Counted from the stretch's first letter, positions 52,700 to 62,497 are shown. The stretch is 64,000 nt of DNA from Gemmatimonadota bacterium (GCA_007121455.1 SKKN01000023.1:62001-126000), one strand, 5' to 3'. Notes: generated by a model not told the origin, from the sequence alone. Numbers and translations are program-made.

Positions 52700-53140
52700 T
52701 TGGCGAGCGACCTGAAACAGCGATTGCAGAAGGATCTGGACCGGGCCAGAAAGGCCAGGGAGAAGCTGACGACTCTCGTCCTGTCGAGCACCCTCTCAGA
52801 GCTTCGGAACTGGGAGATCGAGAATGGCCGGGAGGCCGGTGACGAGGATGTGCGACAGGTGCTTTCCCGCGCCAGAAAGCAGCGGAACGAAGCCGCGGAT
52901 CAGATGCGGCAGGGCGGGCGGAGCGAACTCGCAGAGCGGGAGGAGCAAGAGGCGGCCATCCTCCAGGAGTATCTTCCCCCTCCCCTGACCGAGGACGAGG
53001 TTCGAATTCTCGTTCGAGCGGCGATCGGCGAGGGCGCAGGCGACGTCGGTCCCGTCATGGGTCGGATCATGTCGCAGATCCAGGGACGATTCGATGGCAA
53101 GGAGGCGAACCGGATCGTGCGGGAGGAGCTGGCTCGATGA
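52700..53140 (+). CDS. YqeY/GatB-tail family protein
   Basis: A 146-aa helical protein matching the YqeY size. 'LKQRLQKDLDRARKAREK', 'LPPPLTEDEVRILVRAAI' and 'GPVMGRIMSQIQGRFDGKEA' are characteristic. The fold is shared with the tail of amidotransferase GatB, which binds tRNA; the role of the free form is not settled. The start is TTG 52700, downstream of the promoter and matching the family N-terminus; a longer reading from 52628 would start inside the -35 region. Confidence 0.9.
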   Translation: MASDLKQRLQKDLDRARKAREKLTTLVLSSTLSELRNWEIENGREAGDEDVRQVLSRARKQRNEAADQMRQGGRSELAEREEQEAAILQEYLPPPLTEDEVRILVRAAIGEGAGDVGPVMGRIMSQIQGRFDGKEANRIVREELAR

Positions 53141-53225
53141 TGCCTGGTCCCCGGTCCGATCGGTCCTCGCGACGCACGGGCGTCGACCTGCGGGTCGGCG
53201 CCCGTTCCTCGTTCGGGTCGGTATC

Positions 53226-55607
53226 GTGAACGATCGTGCCCTCCGGGTCCTCGAGTTTCACGAGGTGTTGGAGCGGGTCGCAGCCCGCGCCTCCAGCTCG
53301 ATGGGACGGGAAGCGGTCCTTTCCCTTCGGCCCATGGAGAGCCTCGAACGAGCGGAGCGGGAGCTCGCGAGGGTTGCCGAGGCCGTATCCATCGCCGAAG
53401 GCCACCCCGAATGGGCGCCTCCAGCGGTGCCCGACGTTCGCCGGCCCCTCCGGACGCTCGACGTGGACGGGGGCGTCCTGGATCCGGTCGACCTTCTGGC
53501 CGTCGCTCGGCTTCTGGATGCATCTCGGCTCCTCGCGGAAGCGCTCGCCGAGGAGGAGGCGTCCGAGATGCCCCTGCTCACCGTCCTGCGTGACCGGCTC
53601 CATCTGGACGGGGCGGAGGAGGAGCAGATTCTTCGGGTCGTGGACGAACAGGGGGAGGTTCGGGACGAAGCGAGCCCGGCCCTCCGCGGGATTCGTCGTA
53701 GGCTCCGCTCCTCAAGAGGACGGATCGTGAAGCGACTCGAAGCCTACCTCCGAACGCTTCCCGAGCGGTGGGTGGTGCCCGACGCTTCGATCTCGATCCG
53801 GGATGGTCGCTACGTCATCTCGGTCCGACGGGAGGCAAAAGGCGAGGTGGGAGGCGTCGTCCACGGGGAATCGGGAAGCGGGGGGACGCTCTTCGTGGAG
53901 CCTCCGCTTGCCATCGCGCTCATGAACGAGCTCCGGGACCTCGAGCGGGACGAGCTTCGGGAGATCCAGAGGCTCCTACGGGAGTGTACGGACCGGCTCC
54001 GCCCGACGCGGGGCCTCCTCCGCGGCAGCTTCGAAGCGCTCGTCGACTTCGATGCGCTGTGGGCTCGAGGGAGGGCGGCACTTGCCTGGGAGGGCGTACC
54101 CCCGGAGCTCGTTCGGCCGGAAGCCGCCGGGTTCGTGCTCGCGCGCGCCCGTCACCCTCTCCTTCTCGAGCAGAGTGACGGGCCGGAGGTGGTGCCCTAT
54201 CATCTGGAGCTTCTCGAGGACGAGCGGGTCCTGGTGGTGTCGGGACCCAACACGGGCGGCAAGACGGTCTTCCTGAAGAGCGTGGGCCTCCTCGTTGCTC
54301 TGGCTGAGAGTGGGGTCATCCCTCCGACAGGTCCGGGCACCAGGCTTCCTTTCGTCAGGGAGATCTTCACGGACATCGGAGACGAGCAGTCGATCGCGGA
54401 GAGCCTCTCCACCTTCTCGGCGCACCTCCGGAATCAGCGGGAGATCGTTGAAGGTGCCGCAGCCGATGCGCTGGTGCTGATGGATGAGATGGGGACAGGG
54501 ACGGATCCGGCCGAAGGGGCCGCACTCGCCCGAGCTGTGCTGGAGGAGCTTGCGGCGCGTGGAGCGCTCGCCTTTGCCACCTCCCACCTGGGGGCGCTCA
54601 AGCGGCTCGATGCGGAGGGCAGTCGGATCGTCAATGCCTCTCTCGAGTTCGATCCGGAGCGGATCGCCCCGACGTACGTCCTCCGAAAGGGCCGTCCTGG
54701 GCGGAGCTATGGTCTCGCGATCGCGAGGCGCCTCGATTTCCCCCACCCGATCCTGGACCGGGCGGAGCGGTACATGGGCGAGGGCGAGGTGAATGTGGAG
54801 GCCCTTCTCGAGACGTTGGAGCGAAAGGAAAGGGAGGCAAAAGAGCTCCTCGACGACTTGAGCCGGAAGCAGCAGGAAGTCGACCGCCTCCAGGCGGAGC
54901 TGGGGCGCCGCGAGAGCGAGCTCCGCTCCAGGGAGCGAACTGCGGAGCGACGGGCGAGAGAGGAGGCCCGGCGTCTCCTGCTCGAGGCACGGGAGGAGGT
55001 GGAGGAGGCGATCGACGAGGTTCGGAGGGGAGGGGAGAAGGAGTTGAACGAGACCGCGCGCCGGGCCCGGCAGCGAGTCGAGGGGGCGGCGAGGAGTCAA
55101 CAGCAGCAGAGTCCGACCCCGTCCCGGGAGGCGGGACACCCTCCGGATTACTCGACAGGAGACCGGGTGCGGGTCGTCGGAAGTGGCACCCGCGGGATCG
55201 TCACGGAGATCCGGGACGACCGAGTTACGGTCGAAGCTTCGGGCCTTCGCCTTCAGCTTTCCGCCTCGGACCTGGAGCTCGTCGAGGGAGGCCCCGGCCC
55301 GGAGAAAGAGGAGGACAGGAACGAGCGGCCCCGGAGTCGAGGATGGACGGGGCCGGCGCCGGACGCCCAGATGGAGGCCGACCTCCGAGGTCTCCGGGTG
55401 GACGAAGTGGACGGCGCGCTCCATCGCTTCCTCGACCAGGCGGTCATCGGCGATCTCGCAGAGCTTCGGATCATCCACGGAAAGGGTACGGGCGCGGTCC
55501 GCGCTCGGGTCCGCGAGCTTCTCGAGAAGGATCCGAGGATCGAGACCTTTCGTCCAGGGGGTGCGGGGGAGGGCGGTGTCGGGGTGACGGTGGTGACACT
55601 CAGATGA
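53226..55607 (+). CDS. mutS2: MutS2 with C-terminal Smr nuclease domain
   Basis: MutS2 resolves branched DNA and also rescues collided ribosomes in some bacteria. The 793-aa protein has a core and clamp, the ATPase with Walker A 'SGPNTGGKTVFLK' near residue 340 and 'LVLMDEMGTGTDPAEGAALA', a long coiled coil (about residues 520-630), a KOW-like piece ('YSTGDRVRVVGSGTRGIV') and the Smr domain (about 716-793) with 'DLRGLRVDEV' and 'IIHGKGTGAVR'. The start is GTG 53226, weakly supported. The stop overlaps dnaG as ATGA. Confidence 0.95.
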   Translation: MNDRALRVLEFHEVLERVAARASSSMGREAVLSLRPMESLERAERELARVAEAVSIAEGHPEWAPPAVPDVRRPLRTLDVDGGVLDPVDLLAVARLLDASRLLAEALAEEEASEMPLLTVLRDRLHLDGAEEEQILRVVDEQGEVRDEASPALRGIRRRLRSSRGRIVKRLEAYLRTLPERWVVPDASISIRDGRYVISVRREAKGEVGGVVHGESGSGGTLFVEPPLAIALMNELRDLERDELREIQRLLRECTDRLRPTRGLLRGSFEALVDFDALWARGRAALAWEGVPPELVRPEAAGFVLARARHPLLLEQSDGPEVVPYHLELLEDERVLVVSGPNTGGKTVFLKSVGLLVALAESGVIPPTGPGTRLPFVREIFTDIGDEQSIAESLSTFSAHLRNQREIVEGAAADALVLMDEMGTGTDPAEGAALARAVLEELAARGALAFATSHLGALKRLDAEGSRIVNASLEFDPERIAPTYVLRKGRPGRSYGLAIARRLDFPHPILDRAERYMGEGEVNVEALLETLERKEREAKELLDDLSRKQQEVDRLQAELGRRESELRSRERTAERRAREEARRLLLEAREEVEEAIDEVRRGGEKELNETARRARQRVEGAARSQQQQSPTPSREAGHPPDYSTGDRVRVVGSGTRGIVTEIRDDRVTVEASGLRLQLSASDLELVEGGPGPEKEEDRNERPRSRGWTGPAPDAQMEADLRGLRVDEVDGALHRFLDQAVIGDLAELRIIHGKGTGAVRARVRELLEKDPRIETFRPGGAGEGGVGVTVVTLR

Positions 55608-57427
55608 TCCCGGACGACGTGGTCGAGGAGGTTCGCGCCCGCGCCGACATCGTCGAGGTGATCGGGGAGCACGTAACCCTCAAGAAGGCGGGTAAGGACT
55701 TCAAGGGAAGCTGTCCCTTCCACGACGAGCGGACGCCGAGCTTCTTCGTCGTTCCGGCAAAAGGATTCTACAATTGTTTCGGCTGCGGCCAGTCCGGAGA
55801 TGTATTCTCGTTCTTGATGAACAAGATGGGGCTGGACTTCGTCGAGGCGGTGAAGGAGGTCGGACGGCGCTCCGGTGTCGGGGTGCGCGAGGTCGGAGGT
55901 GGAGAGGGCGAAGACCCGTATCGCGCACATCACGAAGCGAATGCATTCGCAAGGGACTTCTTCCGGACGGTGCTGGCCGGAGAGGATGGGTCGGAGGCCC
56001 GCCGCTACCTTGAGGAGCGTGGGGTAGGCGCCGAGACGGTAGAGAAGTTCGGCCTCGGATATGCTCCGGACGAATGGCGGGCGTTGCGGGAATCCGCCGC
56101 CCAGCACGGGATCTCGGACGCACTCCTCCTGGAGGTCGGCCTTCTCACCACGAGCGAGCGGAGTCAGGAGCCGTACGACCGCTTCAGGAATCGGATCATC
56201 TTCCCGATCGAATCGACCTCCGGGAAGGTCGTTGCATTCGGTGGCCGGGTTCTGGGGGTGGGGGGAGTCGGCGTTCCCAAGTACCTCAACTCGCCTGAGA
56301 CTCCGGTCTACCAAAAAGGGGAGATCCTGTACGGACTCTCCCGCGCACGGCACCCGATCCGACGCGACGACGCGACGGCGCTTCTCGTCGAGGGCTATAC
56401 CGACGTGGTCTCACTCGCTGCGGCGGGAGTGGAGAATGCCGTAGCCACGCTCGGCACGGCCCTCACGTCCGGGCAGGCCCGTCTGCTTGGGCGCTATGCC
56501 CGTCGCGCGCTGCTTCTCTTCGACTCGGACGCCGCCGGACTTCGGGCCACGTTCCGGTCGGGCGACATCCTCCTCCGGGAAGGAGTCCATCCCTCGGTCG
56601 TGACGCTTCCTCCAGGGGAGGACCCCGACAGCCTTGTCCGGAAGGACGGAGCCGCAGGCCTGCGGCGACATCTCGGCGAAGCGGTCGATCTCCTCGATCG
56701 AAAGCTCCAGATCCTGGATGAGCGGGATCACTTCTCCTCGATCGAAAAGACGCGGCGGGCGGTCGACCGGCTCCTCCCTACCCTCCGTGCTGCCCGCGAC
56801 TCCACGCTCCGGGACCTCTACGTAGCGAAGGTTTCGGAGCGAACCGGCGTGAGGCGGGAGACCCTGGAGGAAGAGATGGCGAGGGATGCGCCACCCGTTG
56901 CCCGCTCTCTCCCCCGTGAGACGGAGCGGGTGTCACCGGGCCGAATACGAGGGAGATCGGGGCCCGTCCTTCCGCCGATGGGGCCGGAGCGGAAGCTCGT
57001 GCAGCTCCTTCTCCGGACCGGCGAATGGGTCGAGCGCGCTGCGGAGCGCGTGGGACCCGAGGACTTCGAGGACCCTGTGTATCGCACCATCTTCTGCGCG
57101 CTGGTGGAGGACCCGGACCTCCGGTCGGCGCCGGAAGGCATGGACGCAGCGGCGGCCCGGCGACTCGAGGAGCTGCTCGAGGACCCGGAGGAACTCCTCC
57201 ACGCGGGGCGGGTCTTCGAGGGGTCGGTCGCGCAAATCCGGGGACGGAGCCTGGACCGGCGTTACGAGAAGTTGAAACGGCGAATCGAGGGGGCCCGTGA
57301 CGAGGAGGAGCGTCGGGCCCTCGTTGTTGAAAAGGCGCGGCTTCGACGGGAGCGAAACGAGATTGGGCTGGACTGGTCCTCCACCGCCCGCTGGAGCCCG
57401 ACGAGGGAGCACCGGGATCACCCCTGA
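55604..57427 (+). CDS. dnaG: DNA primase
   Basis: DnaG makes RNA primers for replication. In the 607-aa protein the zinc site is C37, H40, C58 and C61 ('CPFHDERTPSFF', 'FYNCFGCGQSGD'). The RNA polymerase core includes the TOPRIM motifs 'LLVEGYTDVVSLAAAG' and 'LLLFDSDAAGLRATFRSGD'. A C-terminal helicase-binding region ends with 'YEKLKRRIEGARDEEERRAL'. It overlaps mutS2. The usual rpoD neighbour is absent. Confidence 0.97.
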   Translation: MIPDDVVEEVRARADIVEVIGEHVTLKKAGKDFKGSCPFHDERTPSFFVVPAKGFYNCFGCGQSGDVFSFLMNKMGLDFVEAVKEVGRRSGVGVREVGGGEGEDPYRAHHEANAFARDFFRTVLAGEDGSEARRYLEERGVGAETVEKFGLGYAPDEWRALRESAAQHGISDALLLEVGLLTTSERSQEPYDRFRNRIIFPIESTSGKVVAFGGRVLGVGGVGVPKYLNSPETPVYQKGEILYGLSRARHPIRRDDATALLVEGYTDVVSLAAAGVENAVATLGTALTSGQARLLGRYARRALLLFDSDAAGLRATFRSGDILLREGVHPSVVTLPPGEDPDSLVRKDGAAGLRRHLGEAVDLLDRKLQILDERDHFSSIEKTRRAVDRLLPTLRAARDSTLRDLYVAKVSERTGVRRETLEEEMARDAPPVARSLPRETERVSPGRIRGRSGPVLPPMGPERKLVQLLLRTGEWVERAAERVGPEDFEDPVYRTIFCALVEDPDLRSAPEGMDAAAARRLEELLEDPEELLHAGRVFEGSVAQIRGRSLDRRYEKLKRRIEGARDEEERRALVVEKARLRRERNEIGLDWSSTARWSPTREHRDHP

Positions 57428-57449
57428 AGAACTTCGAGGAAGAGGGCAT

Positions 57450-58175
57450 ATGAGTCAGGAAACCGTGGTATCGCTGAAAGAGCTTCAGAAGGTCGATGAC
57501 GAAATCCGCCAAGTACGGGAGAGGATCGAAGACGTGGAGGAACGGCTCGCAGAGGCGGAGGTTCCGCTTCTGGAGGCCGAGGAGACGGCGAAGGCTACCC
57601 GCGACCGGCTCTCCCAGATGAAGCTGGATGAGCGAAAGCTCGAAAGCTCGGCCGACGAGAAGCGCGCGCGAATCAAGAAGTTGGACGAGCGGATGACCAA
57701 GGTCCAGAACCTCAGGGAGGAGGTAGCGGTCCGCGCGGAGCTCGACATCGTTCGTCGCGCGATGGAGGCCGACGAACAGGAGGCGCTGGGCCTCCTCGAC
57801 CAGATTCGCCGGACGGAGGTGAGCCTCGACGAGCTCGAAGCCAGCGTGGCCGAGGCCAGAGCCGAGCTGGGCCCCCAGCGCGAGGAACTCGAGTCGGAGC
57901 GGGCTCGCGAGCAGGCCCAACTTGGCAAACTGGAAGATCGACGCGAAGAATGGGTGGAGCAGATCGGCGACGGTGAGCGGAAGGTGTACGAGAGCTTTCG
58001 AGCAAGCGGCCGCCGGGTCGTCATTGCCCACCTCCTCGAGGATGGAGCGTGCGGGAACTGCTTCGGAATGATCCCCCTTCAGGTGCAAAACGAGATCCGC
58101 GGCGGTGGCGAGATGATTCGCTGTGAGGCGTGCGGGGTGATCGTGGCCGCGCCCGAGACCTCGCCGGAGAGTTGA
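57450..58175 (+). CDS. Coiled-coil protein with C4 zinc ribbon
   Basis: A 241-aa protein: a long antiparallel coiled coil (residues 8-185, Glu/Arg/Leu heptads) followed by a zinc ribbon, 'DGACGNCFGMIPLQVQNEI' and 'IRCEACGVIV'. This is the zf-RING_7/CdsZ-like family, often found near dnaG or nif3. Binding to nucleic acid or ribosomes is suspected in the family. GAGGAAGAGG precedes ATG 57450. The TGA overlaps the recJ TTG. Confidence 0.87.
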   Translation: MSQETVVSLKELQKVDDEIRQVRERIEDVEERLAEAEVPLLEAEETAKATRDRLSQMKLDERKLESSADEKRARIKKLDERMTKVQNLREEVAVRAELDIVRRAMEADEQEALGLLDQIRRTEVSLDELEASVAEARAELGPQREELESERAREQAQLGKLEDRREEWVEQIGDGERKVYESFRASGRRVVIAHLLEDGACGNCFGMIPLQVQNEIRGGGEMIRCEACGVIVAAPETSPES

Positions 58176-59929
58176 GGGCCTCGGAAGGTCCCGCTCCCGA
58201 GCTTCCTCCTCCTCCCGGGCCGGTCTGGGAGACCCGCTCCCCGCCGGATGCGGACGATGTGGCCGCGCTCCGTGCCGCGCTGGGGCTGCCCGCCCCGCTC
58301 TGCGCGCTTCTCGCGGTGCGGGGGCTCCAGAGCCCGCCGTCGGCGAAGGAATTCCTCCGGCCCCTCCTCGACTCCCTCCACCCTCCGGAGGGGCTCCGGG
58401 ATGCTCCTCGCGCGGCGGAGCGGATCGCCTCCGCGGTCGAGCGCCGGGAGACGATCCTCGTCCACGGGGACTACGACGTGGATGGCATTTCCGCGACGGC
58501 GCTCCTCACACGCGGGCTCCGTGAGATGGGCGGCGAGGTCGTTCCCTTCATACCTCACCGGGTCCGGGACGGCTACGACCTGGGGCCGGCGGGAATGCGG
58601 GCCGCCGAGGAGTCGGGAGCGAGCCTGCTCGTGACCGTGGACTGCGGGATCGTCGCGCACGAGGCGGTGTCACGGGCCCGGAGCCAGGGGATCGACGTGG
58701 TGGTCACCGATCACCACACCCCATCGGACTCGCTCCCTTCCGCCTACGCGGTGGTGAACCCGAATCGCAGCGACTGCAGCTATCCATGGAAGGGGCTGGC
58801 CGGTGTCGGCGTGGCTTTCAAGGTCCTCCTCCTCACTGCGGATCGTCTCGGCACGGACCGCGAGGCCCTTCTCCGACACCTCGACCTCGTCGCGTTGGCG
58901 ACGGTCGCGGACCTCGTGCCGCTGGAAGGGGAGAACCGCGTGCTCGTGCGCTTCGGGCTCCGTGCGCTGAGCCGGACCGAGAAGCCGGGCCTGAACGCCC
59001 TCCTGCGATCGTCAGGGCTCGAAGGGAAGGAGGTGGATGCGGGTCAAGTAGGCTTCGTACTCGCCCCCCGGATCAATGCGGCCGGGAGAATCTCGGATCC
59101 GGACCGGGCGCTGCGCCTGCTCCTGACCGAGGATTCCGACGAAGCCGAGCGGCTCGCGAACGTCCTCGAGGAGCAGAACCGGAAGCGCCGCGAGGAGGAG
59201 GGACGAACGGCCGGCGAGGCGTTCGAGGCCCTGGCGGCGGCGTTCCGGCCGAACGAAGACTTCGGCGTGGTCGTGGCGTCTGAGGGGTGGCATCCCGGAG
59301 TGATCGGAATCGTGGCGTCCCGCGTCGTCGAGCGGATTCACCGCCCTGTGGTGCTCGTCGCCCTGGATGGGGATGGGGGGCGGGGGAGCGCCCGTTCGAT
59401 CCCGGGCTTCGACCTCTTCGAGGCGGTTCAAAGCTGCTCCGGAGATCTCGAGCGATTTGGAGGGCACCGGCAGGCTGCCGGACTCGACATCCGGGCCGAG
59501 CGGCTTCCCGCGTTCCGCGAGGCGTTTAACGAAGCGGCGCGGAAGGGGTTGAAGGGGATCGTTCCGGTCCCGCGCCTCTCTGTGGATCTCGAGCTTCCGC
59601 TTGGGTCGGCGACGGAGGAGCTTCACCACTTTCTTCGCTACGTGGGACCCTTCGGGATCGGCAATCCGCGACCCGTCTTCTTCCGACGGGGCCTCGAGGT
59701 CGCGGGCTCCCCCCGGGAGGTTGGGCGTGGTCATCTGAAGCTACGTCTCCGAGAGGGAGAGACGACGCTCGACGCGATCGGCTTCGGTCTCTGCGGACGG
59801 ATTCCACCGGCGGGGCTGAACGGATGCAGAGTCGATGTCGCGTTCCAACTTCGGGAGAATGAGTACCGGGGCACCCGCTCCCTGCAGGCCCGCCTCCTGG
59901 ACGTTCGGCTCTCCGGGGTGGCGGGATGA
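58172..59929 (+). CDS. recJ: RecJ single-strand-specific 5'-3' exonuclease
   Basis: RecJ trims 5' ends in recombination and mismatch repair. The 585-aa protein has the DHH motifs 'HGDYDVDGISATALL', 'VTVDCGIVAHEAV' and 'VVTDHHTPSDSLP', then 'FVLAPRINAAGRISDPDRAL' and the DHHA1 motif 'RFGGHRQAAGLDI', and a C-terminal OB fold. I chose TTG 58172 because it overlaps the preceding stop as TTGA. The longer frame from 58130 would only reuse the zinc-ribbon region. Confidence 0.96.
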   Translation: MRASEGPAPELPPPPGPVWETRSPPDADDVAALRAALGLPAPLCALLAVRGLQSPPSAKEFLRPLLDSLHPPEGLRDAPRAAERIASAVERRETILVHGDYDVDGISATALLTRGLREMGGEVVPFIPHRVRDGYDLGPAGMRAAEESGASLLVTVDCGIVAHEAVSRARSQGIDVVVTDHHTPSDSLPSAYAVVNPNRSDCSYPWKGLAGVGVAFKVLLLTADRLGTDREALLRHLDLVALATVADLVPLEGENRVLVRFGLRALSRTEKPGLNALLRSSGLEGKEVDAGQVGFVLAPRINAAGRISDPDRALRLLLTEDSDEAERLANVLEEQNRKRREEEGRTAGEAFEALAAAFRPNEDFGVVVASEGWHPGVIGIVASRVVERIHRPVVLVALDGDGGRGSARSIPGFDLFEAVQSCSGDLERFGGHRQAAGLDIRAERLPAFREAFNEAARKGLKGIVPVPRLSVDLELPLGSATEELHHFLRYVGPFGIGNPRPVFFRRGLEVAGSPREVGRGHLKLRLREGETTLDAIGFGLCGRIPPAGLNGCRVDVAFQLRENEYRGTRSLQARLLDVRLSGVAG

Positions 59930-60453
59930 GGATCATCGCGGGGGAGTGGGGGGGGCGGCGGCTCAGGCCGGTCCGTGAACGTGGCATCCGTCCCACGACG
60001 GACCGGATCCGGGAGGCCTGGATGGCGGCTCTCGGACCCGAGCTGCCAGGCGCCCGGGTCCTCGATCTCTTCGCCGGATCGGGGGCTCTCGGACTCGAGG
60101 CGCTCAGCAGGGGAGCCGAGGAGGTCGTCTTCGTGGAGCGCTCCCGCGGCGGGCTTAGGGTGCTCCGCGAGAACGTCGAGCTCCTGGGCGCCGGTGATCG
60201 CTGCCGCATCGTAGGGGGGGACGTCTACCGCTTCCTCACTGGATTCGGGGAGGAACCCTTCGATCTGTGCGTCGCCGATCCCCCCTACGGAGAGGGGCAC
60301 GCCGAGCGCCTGCTTCGAAGCTTCGCCGACCGCCCGTTTGCGCGCGCACTCTGGGTCGAGCATCGTTCGTCCGACCCGGTTCCCGAGCTCGAAGGGCTGC
60401 GGGAGCGACGGTACGGGGACACCGTGATCACGATAGCGGAGGTGGAGGCATGA
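59926..60453 (+). CDS. rsmD: 16S rRNA (guanine966-N2)-methyltransferase
   Basis: RsmD methylates G966 of 16S rRNA. The 175-aa protein shows 'MRIIAGEWGGRRLRPV', 'RPTTDRIREAWMAAL', the SAM motif 'LDLFAGSGALGLEALSRG' and the catalytic DPPY in 'CVADPPYGEGH'. It overlaps both recJ and coaD as ATGA; rsmD-coaD is a conserved pair. Confidence 0.97.
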   Translation: MRIIAGEWGGRRLRPVRERGIRPTTDRIREAWMAALGPELPGARVLDLFAGSGALGLEALSRGAEEVVFVERSRGGLRVLRENVELLGAGDRCRIVGGDVYRFLTGFGEEPFDLCVADPPYGEGHAERLLRSFADRPFARALWVEHRSSDPVPELEGLRERRYGDTVITIAEVEA

Positions 60454-60962
60454 CCCGTTCGAGTCCCCTGGTGGCCATCTATCCCGGCTCCTTCGACCCC
60501 GTGACCCTCGGCCACGAGGACATCGCACGGCGGGCTCTCCGCTTCGCCGACCGGGTTCTCGTAGCGGTCGCGGAGACGGCGACCCAGACGAAGCGCTCCT
60601 TTTTCACGCTGGAGGAGCGCCTGGAGATGCTCAGAGAGGTCTTCGGGGAGGACGAAGGGATCGAGTGCGTGAGCTTCCACGGTCTTCTCGTGGAGTTTGC
60701 CCGGTCTCGTGACGTCCGCTTCGTGATTCGCGGCCTGAGAGCGATCTCGGACTTCGAGTACGAGTTCCAGATGGCGCAGATGAACCGTGAGCTCTGGGGA
60801 GAGTTCGAGACGATCTTCCTCGTGCCGAACGTCGACTACTCCTTTCTCTCGGCCTCCTTGGTCCGAGAAGTCGCGCGACTCGACGGCGACATCGCCAACT
60901 TCGTGTCGCCTCCCGTGCTAAGGCTCTTTCAGGAGAAGCTGGGGGAGGCCGAAGAGCGGTGA
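60450..60962 (+). CDS. coaD: Phosphopantetheine adenylyltransferase
   Basis: CoaD makes dephospho-CoA from 4'-phosphopantetheine and ATP. The 170-aa protein has 'AIYPGSFDPVTLGHEDIARR' (the T-x-G-H nucleotidyltransferase motif, with Leu at x), 'RFVIRGLRAISDFEYEFQMA' and 'YSFLSASLVREVARLDGD', where the last motif is S-A-S-L-V-R rather than the common S-S-T-x-V-R. It overlaps rsmD and pta. Confidence 0.96.
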   Translation: MTRSSPLVAIYPGSFDPVTLGHEDIARRALRFADRVLVAVAETATQTKRSFFTLEERLEMLREVFGEDEGIECVSFHGLLVEFARSRDVRFVIRGLRAISDFEYEFQMAQMNRELWGEFETIFLVPNVDYSFLSASLVREVARLDGDIANFVSPPVLRLFQEKLGEAEER

Positions 60963-61951
60963 ATTTCGTCGAATCGGTTCGCCGCAGGGCACGCCTCCGT
61001 ACCCGTCGGATCGTCTTTCCGGAGGGTACCGAGCCGCGGACCCTCCAGGCGGTGACGGAGATCCAGCGTGCGGGGCTCCTCTTCCCGGTCCTTCTCGGAG
61101 CTCCCGACGAAGTCGTCGAGGCGCTTGCGAGGGAGGGGGGGGATCCGGAAGGAGTGGAGGTCGTGGATCCGGCGAGCCTCGAGGGAGTGGGGCGGTACGT
61201 GCGGGCGCTGCTCGATCGCCGAAGGGCGAAGGGGATGACCGAGCCCGAGGCCCGCGAACGGGTTCGAGAGCCGCTCATGAGAGGGGCGCTGATGGTCGCG
61301 CTCGGTGAGGTCGATGGATCGGTGGCCGGGGCGGTCAGCTCCACCGGAGAGGTGCTGCGGGCCGCGATCTGGTGCGTGGGAACGCAGGAGGGAATCCGGG
61401 TCGTCTCGTCCTCTTTCTACATGCTCGTGCCTGCGTTCCGGGGGAGTGAACCGGAGGTGCTCACATTCACGGACGGGGCGGTGGTCCCCGAGCCCACTTC
61501 CGAACAGCTCGCCCACATCGCAGCGAGTGCCGCCCGGGCGCGGCGGCGCGTCGTGGGCGACTCCCCGGTGGTGGCTTTCCTCTCCTACTCGACCCGCGGC
61601 AGCGCGGAGGGAGCCTCGGTCACCAAGGTGCGCCGCGCACTGGAGACGTTCCGCGCCATGGAGCCCGGGGTGCCCGCAGATGGTGAGTTCCAGGCCGATG
61701 CAGCGCTCGTCGAAGCGGTGGCTCGCCGGAAGGCCCCGCACTCGGCCGTGGGAGGTGTGGCGAACGTTCTCGTCTTCCCGAATCTGGACGCGGCGAACAT
61801 CTCCTACAAGCTCGTTCAGCGGATCGCCAATGCCGGTGCGGTGGGTCCGATCGTACAGGGTCTGTGCCGCCCATGTAACGACCTTTCGAGGGGGGCGTCC
61901 TCCGAGGACATCGTGAACGTGGCATGCATCACGGCCTTGATGTCGGAGTGA
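60959..61951 (+). CDS. pta: Phosphate acetyltransferase
   Basis: Pta interconverts acetyl-CoA and acetyl phosphate. It is the 330-aa single-domain form: 'RIVFPEGTEPRTLQAVTEIQ', 'SSSFYMLVPAF', 'VAFLSYSTRGSAEGASVTKV' and 'VFPNLDAANISYKLVQRIAN'. The GTG start overlaps the coaD stop as GTGA, putting a CoA-biosynthetic and a CoA-using enzyme in one coupled string. No ackA is seen. Confidence 0.95.
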   Translation: MNFVESVRRRARLRTRRIVFPEGTEPRTLQAVTEIQRAGLLFPVLLGAPDEVVEALAREGGDPEGVEVVDPASLEGVGRYVRALLDRRRAKGMTEPEARERVREPLMRGALMVALGEVDGSVAGAVSSTGEVLRAAIWCVGTQEGIRVVSSSFYMLVPAFRGSEPEVLTFTDGAVVPEPTSEQLAHIAASAARARRRVVGDSPVVAFLSYSTRGSAEGASVTKVRRALETFRAMEPGVPADGEFQADAALVEAVARRKAPHSAVGGVANVLVFPNLDAANISYKLVQRIANAGAVGPIVQGLCRPCNDLSRGASSEDIVNVACITALMSE

Positions 61952-62005
61952 GGGAGGGGGCGCTCTCCGGTCGCATGGGCGGCACGGCCGCGAGGGAGCG
62001 TCGTC

Positions 62006-62034
62006 TTGCCGGTCCATGCTACAAGTGTTTATCG
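62006..62034 (+). promoter_or_regulatory. Possible promoter of the rsbV-rsbW-rsbU module
   Basis: TTGCCG (62006-62011), 17 bases, then TTATCG (62029-62034). The -35 is good and the -10 weak. It lies in the 163-base pta-STAS gap, giving a leader of about 74 bases. Confidence 0.35.
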
Positions 62035-62114
62035 TTGAAGGGTGGCCCCGGTGCCCGCCAGGCCGGATTTCGTGCCGCCGACCCCGAAGCCTGGCGACCA
62101 GAGACGGAGCGAAG

Positions 62115-62447
62115 ATGGCTTTTCATGTGCGGAAGGAAGGGGACGTGACCGTCGTGGATGTGGACGGGCAGCTCATCGTCGGAAATCGTCAGGAGCTGAA
62201 GCAGAAGGTCCTGGCGGAGCTGGAGAAGGGAGAGCGACGATTCCTCATCGATTTCTCGAGCACCGGCTATATCGACTCCTCCGGGCTTGGCGTTCTCGTG
62301 AGCCTTTCGAAAAAGGTTCGGGAACAGGGAGGCGAGCTTCGCCTCTCGAGCCTGAACGAGGACCTCCGGACCCTGTTCGAGCTTACCAAGCTGGACACGC
62401 TCTTTCGCATCGGAACGACCCGCGAGGAGGCTCTCCAGGGTTTTTGA
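62115..62447 (+). CDS. Anti-sigma factor antagonist (STAS, RsbV/SpoIIAA-like)
   Basis: A 110-aa STAS protein: 'VTVVDVDGQLIVGNRQELKQ', 'FLIDFSSTGYIDSSGLGVLV'. Ser56 before Gly-Leu-Gly is the residue phosphorylated by the partner kinase in this family. Unphosphorylated protein binds the anti-sigma kinase and frees its target. The kinase (62498) and phosphatase (62935) follow directly. ATG 62115 has CGGAGCGAAG upstream. Confidence 0.93.
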   Translation: MAFHVRKEGDVTVVDVDGQLIVGNRQELKQKVLAELEKGERRFLIDFSSTGYIDSSGLGVLVSLSKKVREQGGELRLSSLNEDLRTLFELTKLDTLFRIGTTREEALQGF

Positions 62448-62497
62448 GCCCCGGAGGCCTCCGCATCGGAGCATTGGCGCGGAGTGATCACCACCCG

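Noticed and set aside
59938-59962. G-rich run at the rsmD start as a possible quadruplex
   Set aside because: It encodes the conserved 'GEWGGRR' motif, so coding constraint explains it.
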